A DNA stretch of 64,000 nucleotides from Mycolicibacterium madagascariense (GCF_010729665.1 NZ_AP022610.1:744001-808000); one strand, 5' to 3'. Shown: positions 29,556-41,544, counted from the first letter of the stretch. Notes: generated by a model not told the origin, from the sequence alone. Made by a program: numbers and translations.

Positions 29556-30464
29556 GTGACTTCTCCCACGCGTCCCGTCATCGCCTTCCCCGCCACGATC
29601 GGCGTCTGGTGGGCCAGCGACACCTGGCCGATGCCGAAGGCCCAGGAGGTCGCCCGCGAAATCGAGGCACTCGGCTACGGCTCGCTGTTCCTGCCCGAGG
29701 TCACCGGCAAGGAGTGCCTCACGCAGTCGGCGGCGTTCCTGGCGGCCACCGACCGCCTCGTCGTCGGCACCGGCATCGCCAACATCCACGCGCGCGCCGC
29801 CTCGGCCGCGGAGTCCGGCGGCCGCACGCTGAACGCGCTCTACCCCGGCCGCTTCGTCCTCGGCCTCGGGGTGAGCCACGCGCCGCTCGTCGAACACGGC
29901 TTCGGCGGGGTGTACGACAAGCCGCTGGCCACCATGCGCACCTACCTGGACAAGATGGCGTCGGTTCCCGAGGCGATCGAGCCGGGTGCGGGCAGGCCCG
30001 TGCGACTGCTTGCGGCGTTGGGCCCCAAGATGATCGAGCTGTCGGGCACCCACGCCGACGGCGCCCACCCCTACCTGGTGCTGCCCGAGCAGTCGCGCAG
30101 GACGCGCGAGCTGCTCGGCCCGGACAAGTGGATCGTCTCCGAGCAGGCGGTGGTGGTCGGCGGTGACGCCGACGAGCAGCTGCAGTACGCGCACGGCCAC
30201 CTCAACGTCTACAGCGGACTGCCCAACTACCGAAACTCGTGGCTGCGCCAGGGTTTCGACGAATCCGATCTGGTGCGCGGAGGATCGGACCGGCTGGCGC
30301 GCGGGCTGGTCGGGATGGGCTCGGTCGACGACGCGGCGGCCGTGCTGCGGGCGCACGTCGACGCGGGCGCCGACCACGTCGTCGTGCAGGTGCTCGGTGC
30401 CGACCCGACGGCCGACCCGCGGCCGGCGCTGCGGACGTTGGCCGAGGCGCTCGAACTCGGCTAG
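29556..30464 (+). CDS. LLM-class F420-dependent oxidoreductase (TIGR03620-like)
   Basis: This 302-residue luciferase-like TIM barrel has an N-terminal GVWWASDTWPMPKAQEVARE, the conserved GRFVLGLGVSHAPLVEH (cofactor loop) and a LAALGPKMIELSG strand, which fit the F420-dependent mycobacterial subgroup. Substrate unknown. It starts at GTG 29556. Its TAG stop lies in a CTAG shared with the stop of the convergent DedA gene, so neither gene has a spacer terminator. Confidence 0.9.
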   Translation: MTSPTRPVIAFPATIGVWWASDTWPMPKAQEVAREIEALGYGSLFLPEVTGKECLTQSAAFLAATDRLVVGTGIANIHARAASAAESGGRTLNALYPGRFVLGLGVSHAPLVEHGFGGVYDKPLATMRTYLDKMASVPEAIEPGAGRPVRLLAALGPKMIELSGTHADGAHPYLVLPEQSRRTRELLGPDKWIVSEQAVVVGGDADEQLQYAHGHLNVYSGLPNYRNSWLRQGFDESDLVRGGSDRLARGLVGMGSVDDAAAVLRAHVDAGADHVVVQVLGADPTADPRPALRTLAEALELG

Positions 30465-31135
30465 GGGGTCGGTTCGGTCTCGGCGGCCGCCGCCGATCGG
30501 CGGCGCTTGAGCCATTCGACGAACAGCGGCGCGACCGAGATCAGCGCGATGACGATGAAGATCGGCTCCAGCAGCTTCTGGATGATCTCGAACTGACCGA
30601 GCCAATACCCCAGCAGGATCAGGCCGAAGCTCCACACCAGCGCGCCGATGACGTTGAAGAGGGTGAACAGGCCGTAGCTCATCCTCGCCGCCCCCGCGGT
30701 GATGGGCGCGAGCGTGCGGACGATCGGCACGAACCTGGCCAGCACGATCGCGAACGGGCCGCGCTGTTCGAAGAACGCGTGCGCCTCGTCGAGGTAGCGC
30801 TGCTTGAGGACCCGCGCGTCGGGCTTGAACATCGACGTGCCGATGAGGCGGCCGATCCAATACCCGACCTGGCTACCCGCGATGGCCGCGATGGGGACGA
30901 ACACCAGCAATTGCCACAGCTGGAAGTTGGCGTTCACCTCGTGGGACTCGGCCGCCGTGCCGGCCGCCAGCATGCCGCCGACGAACAGCAGGGTGTCACC
31001 GGGCAGGATCGGAAACAGGATCCCCGACTCGATGAAGACGACGACCAGCAGCCCGACGAGCGCCCATGGACCGAAGTACCCGATGAGCTGTACCGGATCG
31101 AGGAGGGCCGGCATCGCCAGGGTGGTGGTGGTCAT
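30461..31135 (-). CDS. DedA-family membrane protein
   Basis: This 224-residue VTT/SNARE-associated-type membrane protein has ESGILFPILPGDTLLFVGG (the DedA re-entrant motif), GYWIGRLIG, and RFVPIVRTLAPITAGAARM with the conserved arginines. Several transmembrane helices are followed by a basic cytoplasmic tail. DedA proteins are phospholipid scramblases/flippases (undecaprenyl phosphate or phosphatidylethanolamine) needed for envelope homeostasis. TATCTT, 8 bases before the ATG at 31135, suggests a leaderless start. It corresponds by order to Rv0364. Confidence 0.92.
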   Translation of the reverse strand: MTTTTLAMPALLDPVQLIGYFGPWALVGLLVVVFIESGILFPILPGDTLLFVGGMLAAGTAAESHEVNANFQLWQLLVFVPIAAIAGSQVGYWIGRLIGTSMFKPDARVLKQRYLDEAHAFFEQRGPFAIVLARFVPIVRTLAPITAGAARMSYGLFTLFNVIGALVWSFGLILLGYWLGQFEIIQKLLEPIFIVIALISVAPLFVEWLKRRRSAAAAETEPTP

Positions 31136-31204
31136 GGGTCCCCAAGATACCGGTGCATTCCTGACGTCTGGCTGAGACGGCGACCGCGACGAGGTGCGCG
31201 CGGC

Positions 31205-31210
31205 TAATCT
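31205..31210 (+). promoter_or_regulatory. -10 element of the alcohol dehydrogenase gene, leaderless
   Basis: TAATCT ends 7 bases before ATG 31218. This supports that ATG over an in-frame codon at 31194. Confidence 0.55.
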
Positions 31211-31217
31211 TCAGACC

Positions 31218-32231
31218 ATGTCCACGCACAAGGCCGTCCATGTCGATGCACCCGAGGGGTCGCTGACCCTCACCGACGTCGAGACCACCTCCCCGCCGCG
31301 CGACCACGTCCGCATCGACGTCGCGGCGTGCGGGGTCTGCGGTACCGACCGCGAGTTCTACGCGGGCCACTTCCCCGGCCTGTCCTGGCCGATCACCCTC
31401 GGCCACGAGATCGCGGGCACGGTCGCCGAGGTCGGCGACGGGGTCGAGGACTTCGCCGTCGGCGACCGGGTGGCGGTCGGTTGGTTCGGCGGCAACTGCA
31501 ACCGCTGCTTGCCGTGTCGCGGCGGCTACTTCATGCAGTGCGAGCGCATGCAGGTGCCCAGCTGGCACTACCCCGGTGGCTACGCCGAGTCCGTCACCGC
31601 GCCGGCGACGGCGCTGGCCCGCATCCCCGAGGGGTTCTCGTTCGCCGAGGCCGCCCCGATGGGCTGTGCGGGCGTCACGACGTACAACGGGTTGCGCAAG
31701 ACGCGCGCCAAGGCCGGTGACCTGGTCGCCGTCCTCGGCATCGGCGGGCTCGGCCACCTCGGGATGCAGTTCTCGCGGGCGATGGGCTTCGAGACCGTCG
31801 CCATCGCGCGCGGCGCCGAACGGGAGGCCGCCGCCAAGGAGCTCGGCGCCCACCACTACATCGACTCGAACGCCTCCGACGTCGCCGCCGAACTGAAGAA
31901 GCTCGGCGGGGCCGTCGTCGTGCTCGCGACCGCGGCCGCCTCCACGGCGATGGCCGACACCGTCGGGGGCTTGGCCCCGGAGGGGCAGCTGGTGACCGTC
32001 GGCGTCACGCCCGAACCGCTGCCGATCAGCCCGCTGGACCTCATCAACGCGGGCCTGTCGGTGACCGGGCACCCATCGGGCACGTCGCGCGACATCGAGG
32101 AGACCATGCGCTTCGCGCTGCAGACCGGCGTGCGCGCAGTCATCGAGGAACGTCCGCTGACCGAGGCCGCCGACGCGTTCGAGCGAATGAACTCCGGCAA
32201 GGCGCACTACCGGGTGGTGCTGACGGTCTAG
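31218..32231 (+). CDS. Zinc-dependent alcohol dehydrogenase (medium-chain family)
   Basis: This 337-residue MDR enzyme has catalytic zinc ligands in CGVCGTDREFYAGHF and GHEIAGTVAEVG, and structural zinc cysteines in NCNRCLPCRGGYFMQC. The cofactor fold is GIGGLGHLGMQFS. It oxidises an alcohol or reduces an aldehyde with NAD(P)H; length and motif placement resemble the AdhA/YahK-like group acting on primary or cinnamyl-type alcohols. The start is ATG 31218 behind a leaderless-type promoter. It is followed by fba after 75 bases. Confidence 0.93.
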   Translation: MSTHKAVHVDAPEGSLTLTDVETTSPPRDHVRIDVAACGVCGTDREFYAGHFPGLSWPITLGHEIAGTVAEVGDGVEDFAVGDRVAVGWFGGNCNRCLPCRGGYFMQCERMQVPSWHYPGGYAESVTAPATALARIPEGFSFAEAAPMGCAGVTTYNGLRKTRAKAGDLVAVLGIGGLGHLGMQFSRAMGFETVAIARGAEREAAAKELGAHHYIDSNASDVAAELKKLGGAVVVLATAAASTAMADTVGGLAPEGQLVTVGVTPEPLPISPLDLINAGLSVTGHPSGTSRDIEETMRFALQTGVRAVIEERPLTEAADAFERMNSGKAHYRVVLTV

Positions 32232-32306
32232 CCCTGGGGTGCCGCCGCGGCGCCATTGTTGAGATACTGCCTGCAACAGCCGAGCAGAACGCCAGGAGGA
32301 ACCCGA

Positions 32307-33341
<1,035 letters not shown>

Positions 33342-33378
33342 CCGACTCCGACGGCGATTCGTGTCGATTCGGGAGCGG

Positions 33379-33843
33379 TCAGCGCGACCAATCGACCACG
33401 AATCGCTGGGTGGCTAGCGTCGCACCCACCCCGTCCTGCTGCGACGCGGTGCGGGTGAGCAGCACGGTGCCGAGGATGGCCACCGCGGCCAGCGCGGCGA
33501 TGACGAGGACCAGGGCGATCACCCAGCCCCAGCTGCGGCTGCGGCCCGTCAGCTTGGGGATTCGGCCGCGGCCCGGAATCTCTTGCGGCGCAACCGAATG
33601 CGTGATCGGCTGAGTGGAGTCGCCCGCCGCCATCATCTCGGTGGCCGGCTCGTGGGTCTCGATGATCTGGGTCTTGCCCGCATCGAACCCCGACGGCGCG
33701 GTGTAGCGGCGCTCGGGCTGCTCGTCGGGTTCGGATTCCGCGACGGCGGCCAACGCGGTCGGGTCGATCACCTCGGTCTCGGGTGAGGACCCGTCGTCGC
33801 CGACCGGCTCGTCGTTCGCGTCCGTCCCGGATGGGTTCGACAT
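33379..33843 (-). CDS. Single-pass membrane protein of unknown function
   Basis: This 154-residue protein has a long acidic, disordered N-terminal half (SSPETEVIDPT, EPDEQPERRYTAPSGFDAGKTQ), a basic patch GRIPKLTGRSRS, one transmembrane helix (about 108-130) and a short extracytoplasmic tail. The Thr-rich acidic segment with TQIIET looks like a possible Ser/Thr kinase target, as many mycobacterial proteins of this kind are; that is inference. By order it matches Rv0361. It is divergent from the DUF3151 gene. Confidence 0.8.
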   Translation of the reverse strand: MSNPSGTDANDEPVGDDGSSPETEVIDPTALAAVAESEPDEQPERRYTAPSGFDAGKTQIIETHEPATEMMAAGDSTQPITHSVAPQEIPGRGRIPKLTGRSRSWGWVIALVLVIAALAAVAILGTVLLTRTASQQDGVGATLATQRFVVDWSR

Positions 33844-33956
33844 TCGTGCTCAGTCCTCCCTCGCGGCTACTGCAGAGCTTATCCATCGACGCCCGCCGCA
33901 ACGCGCAAGGCGGTGCCCGTGCGTCGGGCCTGGATCAGCACGGCACAATGGCCCCC

Positions 33957-34373
33957 ATGACACACATGGGCGACCTGCTGGGTCCCGATCCCGTCCGGCT
34001 GCCCGGCGACCCCGAAGCCGAAGCCGAGCTGGCGGCGGGGGAGAACCCGGCAATCGTCGCGGCCGCTCACCCCTCGGCGTCGGTGGCCTGGGCGACGCTG
34101 GCCGAGGACGCGCTCGCCGACGACAAGGCCATCACCGCCTATGCCTACGCGCGCACCGGCTACCACCGCGGTCTCGACCAGCTGCGCCGCAACGGGTGGA
34201 AGGGCTACGGGCCGGTGCCCTACTCCCACGAACCGAACCGCGGGTTCCTGCGCTGCGTGGCCGTGCTCGCGCACGCGGCGGACGCCATCGGCGAGACCGA
34301 CGAGAACCTGCGCTGCCTCGACCTGCTCGACGACTGCGACCCCAGCGCCCGCGGGCACCTCGGCCTGGCCTGA
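33957..34373 (+). CDS. DUF3151 family protein
   Basis: This 138-residue cytosolic protein is conserved across actinobacteria but has no known role. It has GDLLGPDPVRLPGDP at the start, an Ala-rich helical middle (SVAWATLAEDALADDK), GYHRGLDQLRRNGWKG and PNRGFLRCVAVLA. The repeated helix pairs look TPR-like. Of three in-frame ATGs (33948, 33957, 33966), 33957 fits a CACAAT box 8 bases upstream in a leaderless arrangement. Its stop directly abuts the stop of the convergent site-2 protease. It corresponds to Rv0360c. Confidence 0.85.
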   Translation: MTHMGDLLGPDPVRLPGDPEAEAELAAGENPAIVAAAHPSASVAWATLAEDALADDKAITAYAYARTGYHRGLDQLRRNGWKGYGPVPYSHEPNRGFLRCVAVLAHAADAIGETDENLRCLDLLDDCDPSARGHLGLA

Positions 34374-35159
34374 CTAGAACCAGGCGGACCAGAACCGCGT
34401 CAGCTGGGACCCGAGCGGTACCAGCAACGCCGGGACGTTGGCCTGGTCGACGAACCACAGCACGATCGAGAAGAACCAGCTGCTGAGCAGAGGCGCCATC
34501 AGCAACAGGAACAGGATGAGGAAGCCCCACTGCTTGACCGGCGCGAGCTGACGCTGCGTCTCGGGCTTGAGGTGCGGCTCCAGGGCGCCGTAACCGTCGA
34601 GGCCGGGAATGGGCAGCAGGTTCAGCAGCACGGCCGTCACCTGCAGGAAGCCGAGGAACGCCATCGCCGACCAGAACACCAGGTGATCGGGGTCCCAGAA
34701 CAGCGACGTCGAGATCAGCAGCACGACGGCGAGCACGACGTTGGCGAAGGGCCCGGCCAGGCTCACCGTGGTCCGCTGGCGGTTGGTCATCCACGAGGTA
34801 CGGACCCACACCGCGCCGCCGGGCAGGCCGATCCCGCCCAGGGCGATGAACAGCAGCGGAACCCCAAGGGACAGTAGCGGATTGGCGTACCGCAGGGGGT
34901 TGAGCGTCAGGTAGCCGAGCACTTCGACGTCCTGGTCGCCGTAGCGCCACGCGGTGTAGGCGTGGCCGAACTCGTGCAGGCACAGCGAGACCAGCCAGCC
35001 GAACACCACGAAGACGAACACCCCGAGGTAGGACAGCGGCGACCGCGGCTCCCCGGCGATCCAGGCCACCACGCCGCCGGCGGCCGTGATCCCCACGATG
35101 GCCAGGAACACCGGGCTCGGGCGCAGCGACTGGCGCAGGGGACGAACGTTGCTCACCAC
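34374..35159 (-). CDS. Site-2 protease family membrane metalloprotease (M50)
   Basis: This 261-residue multi-pass protein has the zinc site HEFGH in SLCLHEFGHAYTAWRYGD (about residue 62) and the third ligand region NLLPIPGLDGYGALEP. Six or so hydrophobic segments surround them. No PDZ domain is present, so it belongs to the minimal M50 group rather than the RseP type. It would cleave within the membrane; no substrate is known. It starts at GTG 35159 or the next GTG at 35156. It follows an unknown gene 6 bases upstream (operon) and corresponds to Rv0359. Confidence 0.92.
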   Translation of the reverse strand: MVSNVRPLRQSLRPSPVFLAIVGITAAGGVVAWIAGEPRSPLSYLGVFVFVVFGWLVSLCLHEFGHAYTAWRYGDQDVEVLGYLTLNPLRYANPLLSLGVPLLFIALGGIGLPGGAVWVRTSWMTNRQRTTVSLAGPFANVVLAVVLLISTSLFWDPDHLVFWSAMAFLGFLQVTAVLLNLLPIPGLDGYGALEPHLKPETQRQLAPVKQWGFLILFLLLMAPLLSSWFFSIVLWFVDQANVPALLVPLGSQLTRFWSAWF

Positions 35160-35165
35160 TCGAAG

Positions 35166-35810
35166 CTACTGGACGCGGAGCCATCCCCGGGTGTGACGAT
35201 AGAACGTCGACCGTCGCACGGGGCGGGCAGCGCGCACCCCGTCCCGCACGACCACCGCGCCGGTCGTGCCGAGTTGGGCGGCGCGGCCGGTCACCCAGCG
35301 GCGGGGTCGCCGTCCGCCGCCGTCCACCCGCGCCCGCAGGCCGGGGAGCGTGGCCGTCGGCTCGATCCGCACGCCGGTCACCTCGCCGTCGAACAGCGTC
35401 GTGTCGTCGACGACCGCCTCGCCGGTGAGGGTGGCCGCGGGCTCCGGCGGCAGCCACTGGGCCACGCCGGCGAGGACGGCGCCCGTCTCGTCGCGGATCA
35501 GCGGCACCCGGCGCGCGGTCCCCGTGCGGGCGCGCCGGGCCCGCCACCGCCGCACGTGCGCCACCTCGACGTCGAGGCGGTCGGCGCGCAGCAACCGCGC
35601 CAGCACGACCGCCAGGTCGGCGTGGGTGCCGAGCACGACGAGCCGCCGGGCGTCGAGTGCGGCGTCGACGTCGGCGGGGGCGGTGACCTCGACGGTGGGC
35701 AGCCCGGCGAGCGATCGCGGGGTGGCCCGGCCGCCGAAGCGCAGCACGACGAGCTCGGCGCCGGTGGCCGGATTCTCCCGCTGGCGATCGGGTCGGATAG
35801 GGTGTGTCAC
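35166..35810 (-). CDS. Conserved mycobacterial hypothetical protein
   Basis: This 214-residue, very Arg- and Ala-rich cytosolic protein is unrecognised. An N-terminal beta/alpha part (ELVVLRFGGRATPRSL, ARRLVVLGTHADLAVVLARLL) is followed by a basic segment and a C-terminal beta-rich domain ending RSTFYRHTRGWLRVQ. By order it matches Rv0358. TACTGT 8 bases before GTG 35810 suggests a near-leaderless start, and this promoter overlaps that of purA on the other strand. It is in an operon with the site-2 protease. Confidence 0.78.
   Translation of the reverse strand: MTHPIRPDRQRENPATGAELVVLRFGGRATPRSLAGLPTVEVTAPADVDAALDARRLVVLGTHADLAVVLARLLRADRLDVEVAHVRRWRARRARTGTARRVPLIRDETGAVLAGVAQWLPPEPAATLTGEAVVDDTTLFDGEVTGVRIEPTATLPGLRARVDGGGRRPRRWVTGRAAQLGTTGAVVVRDGVRAARPVRRSTFYRHTRGWLRVQ
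35798..35803 (+). promoter_or_regulatory. -10 element of purA, overlapping the divergent gene
   Basis: TAGGGT would start transcription near 35810, giving a leader of about 43 bases with a GGGAG ribosome site before ATG 35853. The -10 lies over the start of the divergent Rv0358-like gene, so the two promoters share DNA. Confidence 0.45.
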
Positions 35811-35837
35811 CGGCTGCCACAGTATCGAGGCAGATGA

Positions 35838-37768
<1,931 letters not shown>

Positions 37769-37774
37769 GGCCCC

Positions 37775-37963
37775 TCAGGCCAGGCGCAGCACCGACGCCG
37801 GACAGATCTTGACGGCCTCGCGGGCGCGGTCCTCCTCACCCTCGGGCACGTCCTCCTGCAGGATCACGACGATGCCCTCGTCGTCCTGGTCGAACAGGGC
37901 GTCGGAGATCATCACGCAGTTGCCCGACGCGATGCAGTCCTCGCGATCAGCTTCCAGTCTCAT
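37775..37963 (-). CDS. 3Fe-4S ferredoxin for the adjacent P450
   Basis: This 62-residue ferredoxin has three cluster cysteines in the order CIASGNC ... CPAS, the C-x5-C-xn-CP pattern of [3Fe-4S] ferredoxins that feed electrons to actinobacterial P450s. The start is ATG 37963, 8 bases after GGAGG; an in-frame start 3 codons earlier would overlap that site. It lies 13 bases after the P450 stop, so the pair forms one operon. Confidence 0.92.
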   Translation of the reverse strand: MRLEADREDCIASGNCVMISDALFDQDDEGIVVILQEDVPEGEEDRAREAVKICPASVLRLA

Positions 37964-37976
37964 CGTCACCACCTCC

Positions 37977-39179
37977 CTACCAACGAACCAGCAACGACCG
38001 TAGCCCGTAGATGAAGTGAAAGGAGCGGAACTGGACGTCGGCGAAGTCCTCGGCGAGCGCCAGGTTCGGGAAGCGTCGCAGCAGGGCGGGCCACGCGATC
38101 CGCATCTCCATCCGCGCCAGCGGCGCGCCGAGGCAGTGGTGCACGCCGTGGCCGAACGCGAGGTGCCCGGGAGCGCCGCGGCGGATGTCGAGAACCTCTG
38201 GCGCCGAGGCGAATTCGGGGTCGCGGTTGCCCGCGGGCAGTGACGCGAAGACCAGCTGGCCCGCGGGGATCGTGACGCCGGCGACGTCGACCTCGGCGGT
38301 GGTGAGACGCGGGATCGAGGTCTGCACGATGGACAGCCACCGCAACAGCTCCTCCACGGCGGGTCCGACCGCGTCGGGCTCGTCGCGCACGGCCGCGAGC
38401 TGGTCGGGATGCCGCAGCAGGGCCAGCGTGCCGAGACCGAGCATGTTCGACGTGGTCTCGTGCCCGGCGAGCAGCAGCAGACCGGCGATGCCGACCAGTT
38501 CGTCGTCGGTCGTGTCGTCCCCGTGCTCGCGCACCAGCATGCCGAGGATGTCGTCGCCGGGGTGGCTGCGCGCGGCGGCCACCAGTGAGCGCATGTAGGC
38601 CCGGCCCCTGCGCTGCATCTCGATGCGCTCGGTCATCGGCAGGGACAGGTCGAGCTGACGTGCCGAGCGGGCCTGGAAGTCCGCCCGGTCCTCGTACGGC
38701 ACGCCCAGTAGCTCGCAGATCACCAGCGAGGGGATGGGCAGCGCGAAGTGCTCGACCAGGTCGACGGGCGCGCCCGCGGCGGCCATGCCGTCCAGGTGCT
38801 CCTCGACGATCTCGGTGATCCGCGGCCGCAGTCGTTCGATCCGTCGAATGGTGAACTCGGGCGTCAACATTCGGCGCAGTCGCTGATGTTCCGGCGGGTC
38901 GAGGCCGAGCAGATTGCCCGACCGCGCGCTGTCCTGCTCCTCCTCGGGTAGCTGCGGCGCCCCGGGTACGACGAACCCCGGCGGTCGCGCGTTGGAGAAG
39001 TGTTCGTGGTCGGACAGGACGCGCTTGACGTCGTCGTGCCGCGTCACCAGGTACACCGGCATGCCGAACGCGTTGACGACCTGCGCGACGCCGACACCCT
39101 CGCGGATGTCGCCGAGCTCCCGTACGGGATCGAAGGCGTCGCGGCGCATGTGCACCGGGGGGAGCGTGGGAGCGGTCAT
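37977..39179 (-). CDS. Cytochrome P450 (CYP105-like)
   Basis: This 400-residue soluble P450 has the oxygen-activation helix LLLLAGHETTSNM, the ExxR motif in EELLRWLS and the haem loop AFGHGVHHCLGAPLAR with the cysteinate ligand. An intact N-terminal GMPVYLVTRHDDVKRVLSD gives a normal length. It inserts oxygen into an unknown substrate, with electrons from the adjacent 3Fe-4S ferredoxin. The subfamily is a guess from overall look. It is divergent from a MarR gene 180 bases away, the likely local regulator. The base pattern TTAG-N4-CTAA lies in its promoter. Confidence 0.93.
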   Translation of the reverse strand: MTAPTLPPVHMRRDAFDPVRELGDIREGVGVAQVVNAFGMPVYLVTRHDDVKRVLSDHEHFSNARPPGFVVPGAPQLPEEEQDSARSGNLLGLDPPEHQRLRRMLTPEFTIRRIERLRPRITEIVEEHLDGMAAAGAPVDLVEHFALPIPSLVICELLGVPYEDRADFQARSARQLDLSLPMTERIEMQRRGRAYMRSLVAAARSHPGDDILGMLVREHGDDTTDDELVGIAGLLLLAGHETTSNMLGLGTLALLRHPDQLAAVRDEPDAVGPAVEELLRWLSIVQTSIPRLTTAEVDVAGVTIPAGQLVFASLPAGNRDPEFASAPEVLDIRRGAPGHLAFGHGVHHCLGAPLARMEMRIAWPALLRRFPNLALAEDFADVQFRSFHFIYGLRSLLVRW

Positions 39180-39204
39180 GGATCCGACGGTACCGCCGTT
39201 TAGT

Positions 39205-39216
39205 TTAGTGCGCTAA
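39205..39216. promoter_or_regulatory. TTAG-N4-CTAA repeat in the P450/MarR intergenic region
   Basis: A short inverted repeat lies 26 bases upstream of the P450 start, in the 180-base divergent region. A MarR dimer could bind here, but the half sites are only 4 bases, so this is weak. The rest of the gap shows CATAGT near 39294 and the GGGAGGGG ribosome site of the MarR gene, and nothing else that I recognise. Confidence 0.3.
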
Positions 39217-39359
39217 GAAAGCCTGCCACCTGGGGTCGAGCTGGCGGCCGAGGTGATTGGCGGGGCCCGCTCTGCCGACCGGGGGCCGATCCGACATAGT
39301 CTCGTTCAAGATCGAAATCGCACGGATCGTGAAACGTTGGGCGACGACGGGAGGGGCAC

Positions 39360-39896
39360 ATGGGCGACGGCGGTGACGGCATCGACGACGTCGGTGGCGA
39401 CGGGTCCGAGCGCGTCGGGGACGAGGGCGACCGCGCCCGGCTGGAGCGCCTCATCATCGCCGATCTGCGTGAGTTGACCTCCGAGTCGAACTGGGTGGCA
39501 CGCACGTTCGCCGAGCAGAACCAGTTGTCCGCCAACGAGTTTCGGGCTCTGCTGTTCGTGATGCTCGCCGAGACCAACGGGGTGCGGCTGACCGCGGGCG
39601 AGCTACGCAAGCAGATGGGGCTCTCGGGTGCGGCGATCACCTACCTCGTCGTGCGGATGACCGGCATCCACCACCTGCGCCGCGAGGTCGACCCCACCGA
39701 CCGGCGCAAGGTGATCCTCCGCTACGACGAACGGGGCCTGGCCGTCGCGCGCGCGTTCTTCGCCAAGCTCGCCGCTCACAACCACGGCGCGATGGCCGAT
39801 CTGGCCGATGCCGACCTGGTCGCGGCCCACCGGACGTTCGGCGCGATGGTGAGCGCCATGCAGAACTTCCGCACCGAGATCGCGGTGCGGCCTTAG
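39360..39896 (+). CDS. MarR-family transcriptional regulator
   Basis: This 178-residue regulator has a Gly/Asp-rich N-terminal extension (about 1-25) and then a MarR winged helix: NQLSANEFRALLFVML, LTAGELRKQMGLSGAAITYLVVRM (recognition helix) and REVDPTDRRKVILRYDE (wing). Helices at both ends should form the dimer. ATG 39360 follows GGGAGGGG. It is divergent from the P450/ferredoxin pair, and its stop overlaps the stop of the convergent antiporter gene by 3 bases. The ligand is unknown. Confidence 0.9.
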   Translation: MGDGGDGIDDVGGDGSERVGDEGDRARLERLIIADLRELTSESNWVARTFAEQNQLSANEFRALLFVMLAETNGVRLTAGELRKQMGLSGAAITYLVVRMTGIHHLRREVDPTDRRKVILRYDERGLAVARAFFAKLAAHNHGAMADLADADLVAAHRTFGAMVSAMQNFRTEIAVRP

Positions 39897-41488
39897 TCCC
39901 GGTCCAGCGTGGCTTCCTCGAGGTCGAGGCCGCGCAGCGCCGAGCGCAGCACCTCGTCGTTGATGCGACCCGCGTCGCGCTCGGAGACGAACGACGCCCG
40001 CTCGGCCTTGAGCATCTCCAAGCGCAGCCGTTTGAACGCCGCGGCCGGGCCCTCGCCGATCTCGTCGTCACTGCGGCCCAGCTGCTCCCACGCGGCGTTG
40101 CTGCGGCGGTCGTTCCAATGCCGCAGGATCGAGGCGGCCCGCTGGTGGACGTCGGAGTCGGCACGCTGGGCGGCCATGATCTCGTCGAGGCGGGCGGCGG
40201 CCGCCTGCGCCGCCTTGGTCTGAGCCGCCGCCTCGTCGAGCGCGTCCTGGTGGGCATCGTCGCCCTGGACGTCGAGCACCTTGATGATCCAGGGCAGCGT
40301 CAGCCCGTGCAGCAGCAGCGTCCCGACGACGACCACGAACGTGAGGAACACCAGCTGCGGTCGGCCGGGGAAGGGCGCCCCGGACAGGGTGGTCAGGGGC
40401 ACCGCGAACGCGGCGGCCAGCGACACCACGCCGCGCATCCCCGCCCACGCGACGATGAATACCTGTGCCGCCGTTGGCTTCTCCTCGTTCTCGCGGATGC
40501 GCCGGGACAGCTTGCGCGGTATGAACGACATCGCGAACACCCAGACGATGCGGACCACGATCACGGTCGCGAGCACCGCCGCCGACGCGATGGCCAGGGT
40601 CTCCGCCGAGATGCCCTTGAGCTCGGCGACCACCGTCGGCAGCTGCAGACCGATCAGAAGGAACGCGAACGACTCCAGGACGAACTGCAGCGTCCGCCAC
40701 ACGGCGTTGTCCTGCAGCCGGGTCGCGTAGCTCGCGCGGGTGTTGCGCTGACCGAGGATCAGGGCGGCGACGACGACCGCGATGACCCCGGAGCCGTGCA
40801 CCTCCTCGGCCAGCAGGTAGATGAAGAACGGTGCGACGAGCCCGATGGCGCTCTCCACCAACGGATCCGCGAGCCACGTCCGCACCCAGACGATGAGCGA
40901 TCCGGCCACCCAGCCGACGACGGTGCCGCCGACGGCCGCCAGCGCGAAGGTCAGGATCGGCGTCCCCCAGGACGCCGCGGTGCCGATCGCCGCGGCCAGC
41001 GCGACGCGGTAGGCGGTCAGCGCCGTCGCGTCGTTGAGCAGGCTTTCACCGCCCAGCAGGGTCATGATCTGGCGGGGCAGTCCGAGCCGTCGGCCGATCG
41101 CCGCGGCGGACACCGCGTCGGGCGGCGCGACGATCGCGCCCAGGGTGAGCGCGGCCGCGATCGTCAGCTCGGGCACGGTGTGGAAGGCGACGATGCCGAC
41201 GGCGAACGTCGTCACCAGCGGGAGGCCGACGGCGAGCAGGCCTATCCGCCTGGTGTTCTGGCGCAGCGCGACGTAGCTGCTCTCCAGGCCGGCCGACCAC
41301 AGCAGCGGCGGCAGGATCACGAAGAGCACCAGATCCGGTTGCAGCGCGATGCCGTCGACGCCGGGGATCAGGCCGGCCAGCAAGCCGGCGACCACCAGCG
41401 CCAGCGGCCCGGAGACGTCGTAGCGGCGGGCGATGCCGGCCAGCAACACCGACACGACGAGGACCGCAAGCAGGGAGGCGCTCACCAC
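39893..41488 (-). CDS. CPA1-family Na+/H+ antiporter (NhaP-like)
   Basis: This 531-residue transporter has about 12 transmembrane helices. The ion site is in GGESLLNDATALTAYRVAL (the ND pair), with APPDAVSAAAIGRRL in helix 4 and GMRGVVSLAAAFAVPL late in the transporter part. A cytoplasmic helical tail of about 120 residues (rich in Ala, Glu and Arg) probably senses pH or ions. It exchanges Na+ or K+ for H+. The start is GTG 41488 or the next codon. It is not near any subunit genes and should act alone. Confidence 0.92.
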   Translation of the reverse strand: MVSASLLAVLVVSVLLAGIARRYDVSGPLALVVAGLLAGLIPGVDGIALQPDLVLFVILPPLLWSAGLESSYVALRQNTRRIGLLAVGLPLVTTFAVGIVAFHTVPELTIAAALTLGAIVAPPDAVSAAAIGRRLGLPRQIMTLLGGESLLNDATALTAYRVALAAAIGTAASWGTPILTFALAAVGGTVVGWVAGSLIVWVRTWLADPLVESAIGLVAPFFIYLLAEEVHGSGVIAVVVAALILGQRNTRASYATRLQDNAVWRTLQFVLESFAFLLIGLQLPTVVAELKGISAETLAIASAAVLATVIVVRIVWVFAMSFIPRKLSRRIRENEEKPTAAQVFIVAWAGMRGVVSLAAAFAVPLTTLSGAPFPGRPQLVFLTFVVVVGTLLLHGLTLPWIIKVLDVQGDDAHQDALDEAAAQTKAAQAAAARLDEIMAAQRADSDVHQRAASILRHWNDRRSNAAWEQLGRSDDEIGEGPAAAFKRLRLEMLKAERASFVSERDAGRINDEVLRSALRGLDLEEATLDRD

Positions 41489-41531
41489 GGGACGACACCC
41501 TCCTCTCCTTGGGACACCAGCACGACCGCCC

Positions 41532-41537
41532 TATTGT
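41532..41537 (+). promoter_or_regulatory. -10 element of the UBP zinc-finger gene, leaderless
   Basis: TATTGT ends 7 bases before ATG 41545. This decides that ATG over a later GTG at 41572 and an earlier ATG at 41509. Confidence 0.5.
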
Positions 41538-41544
41538 TGACGGC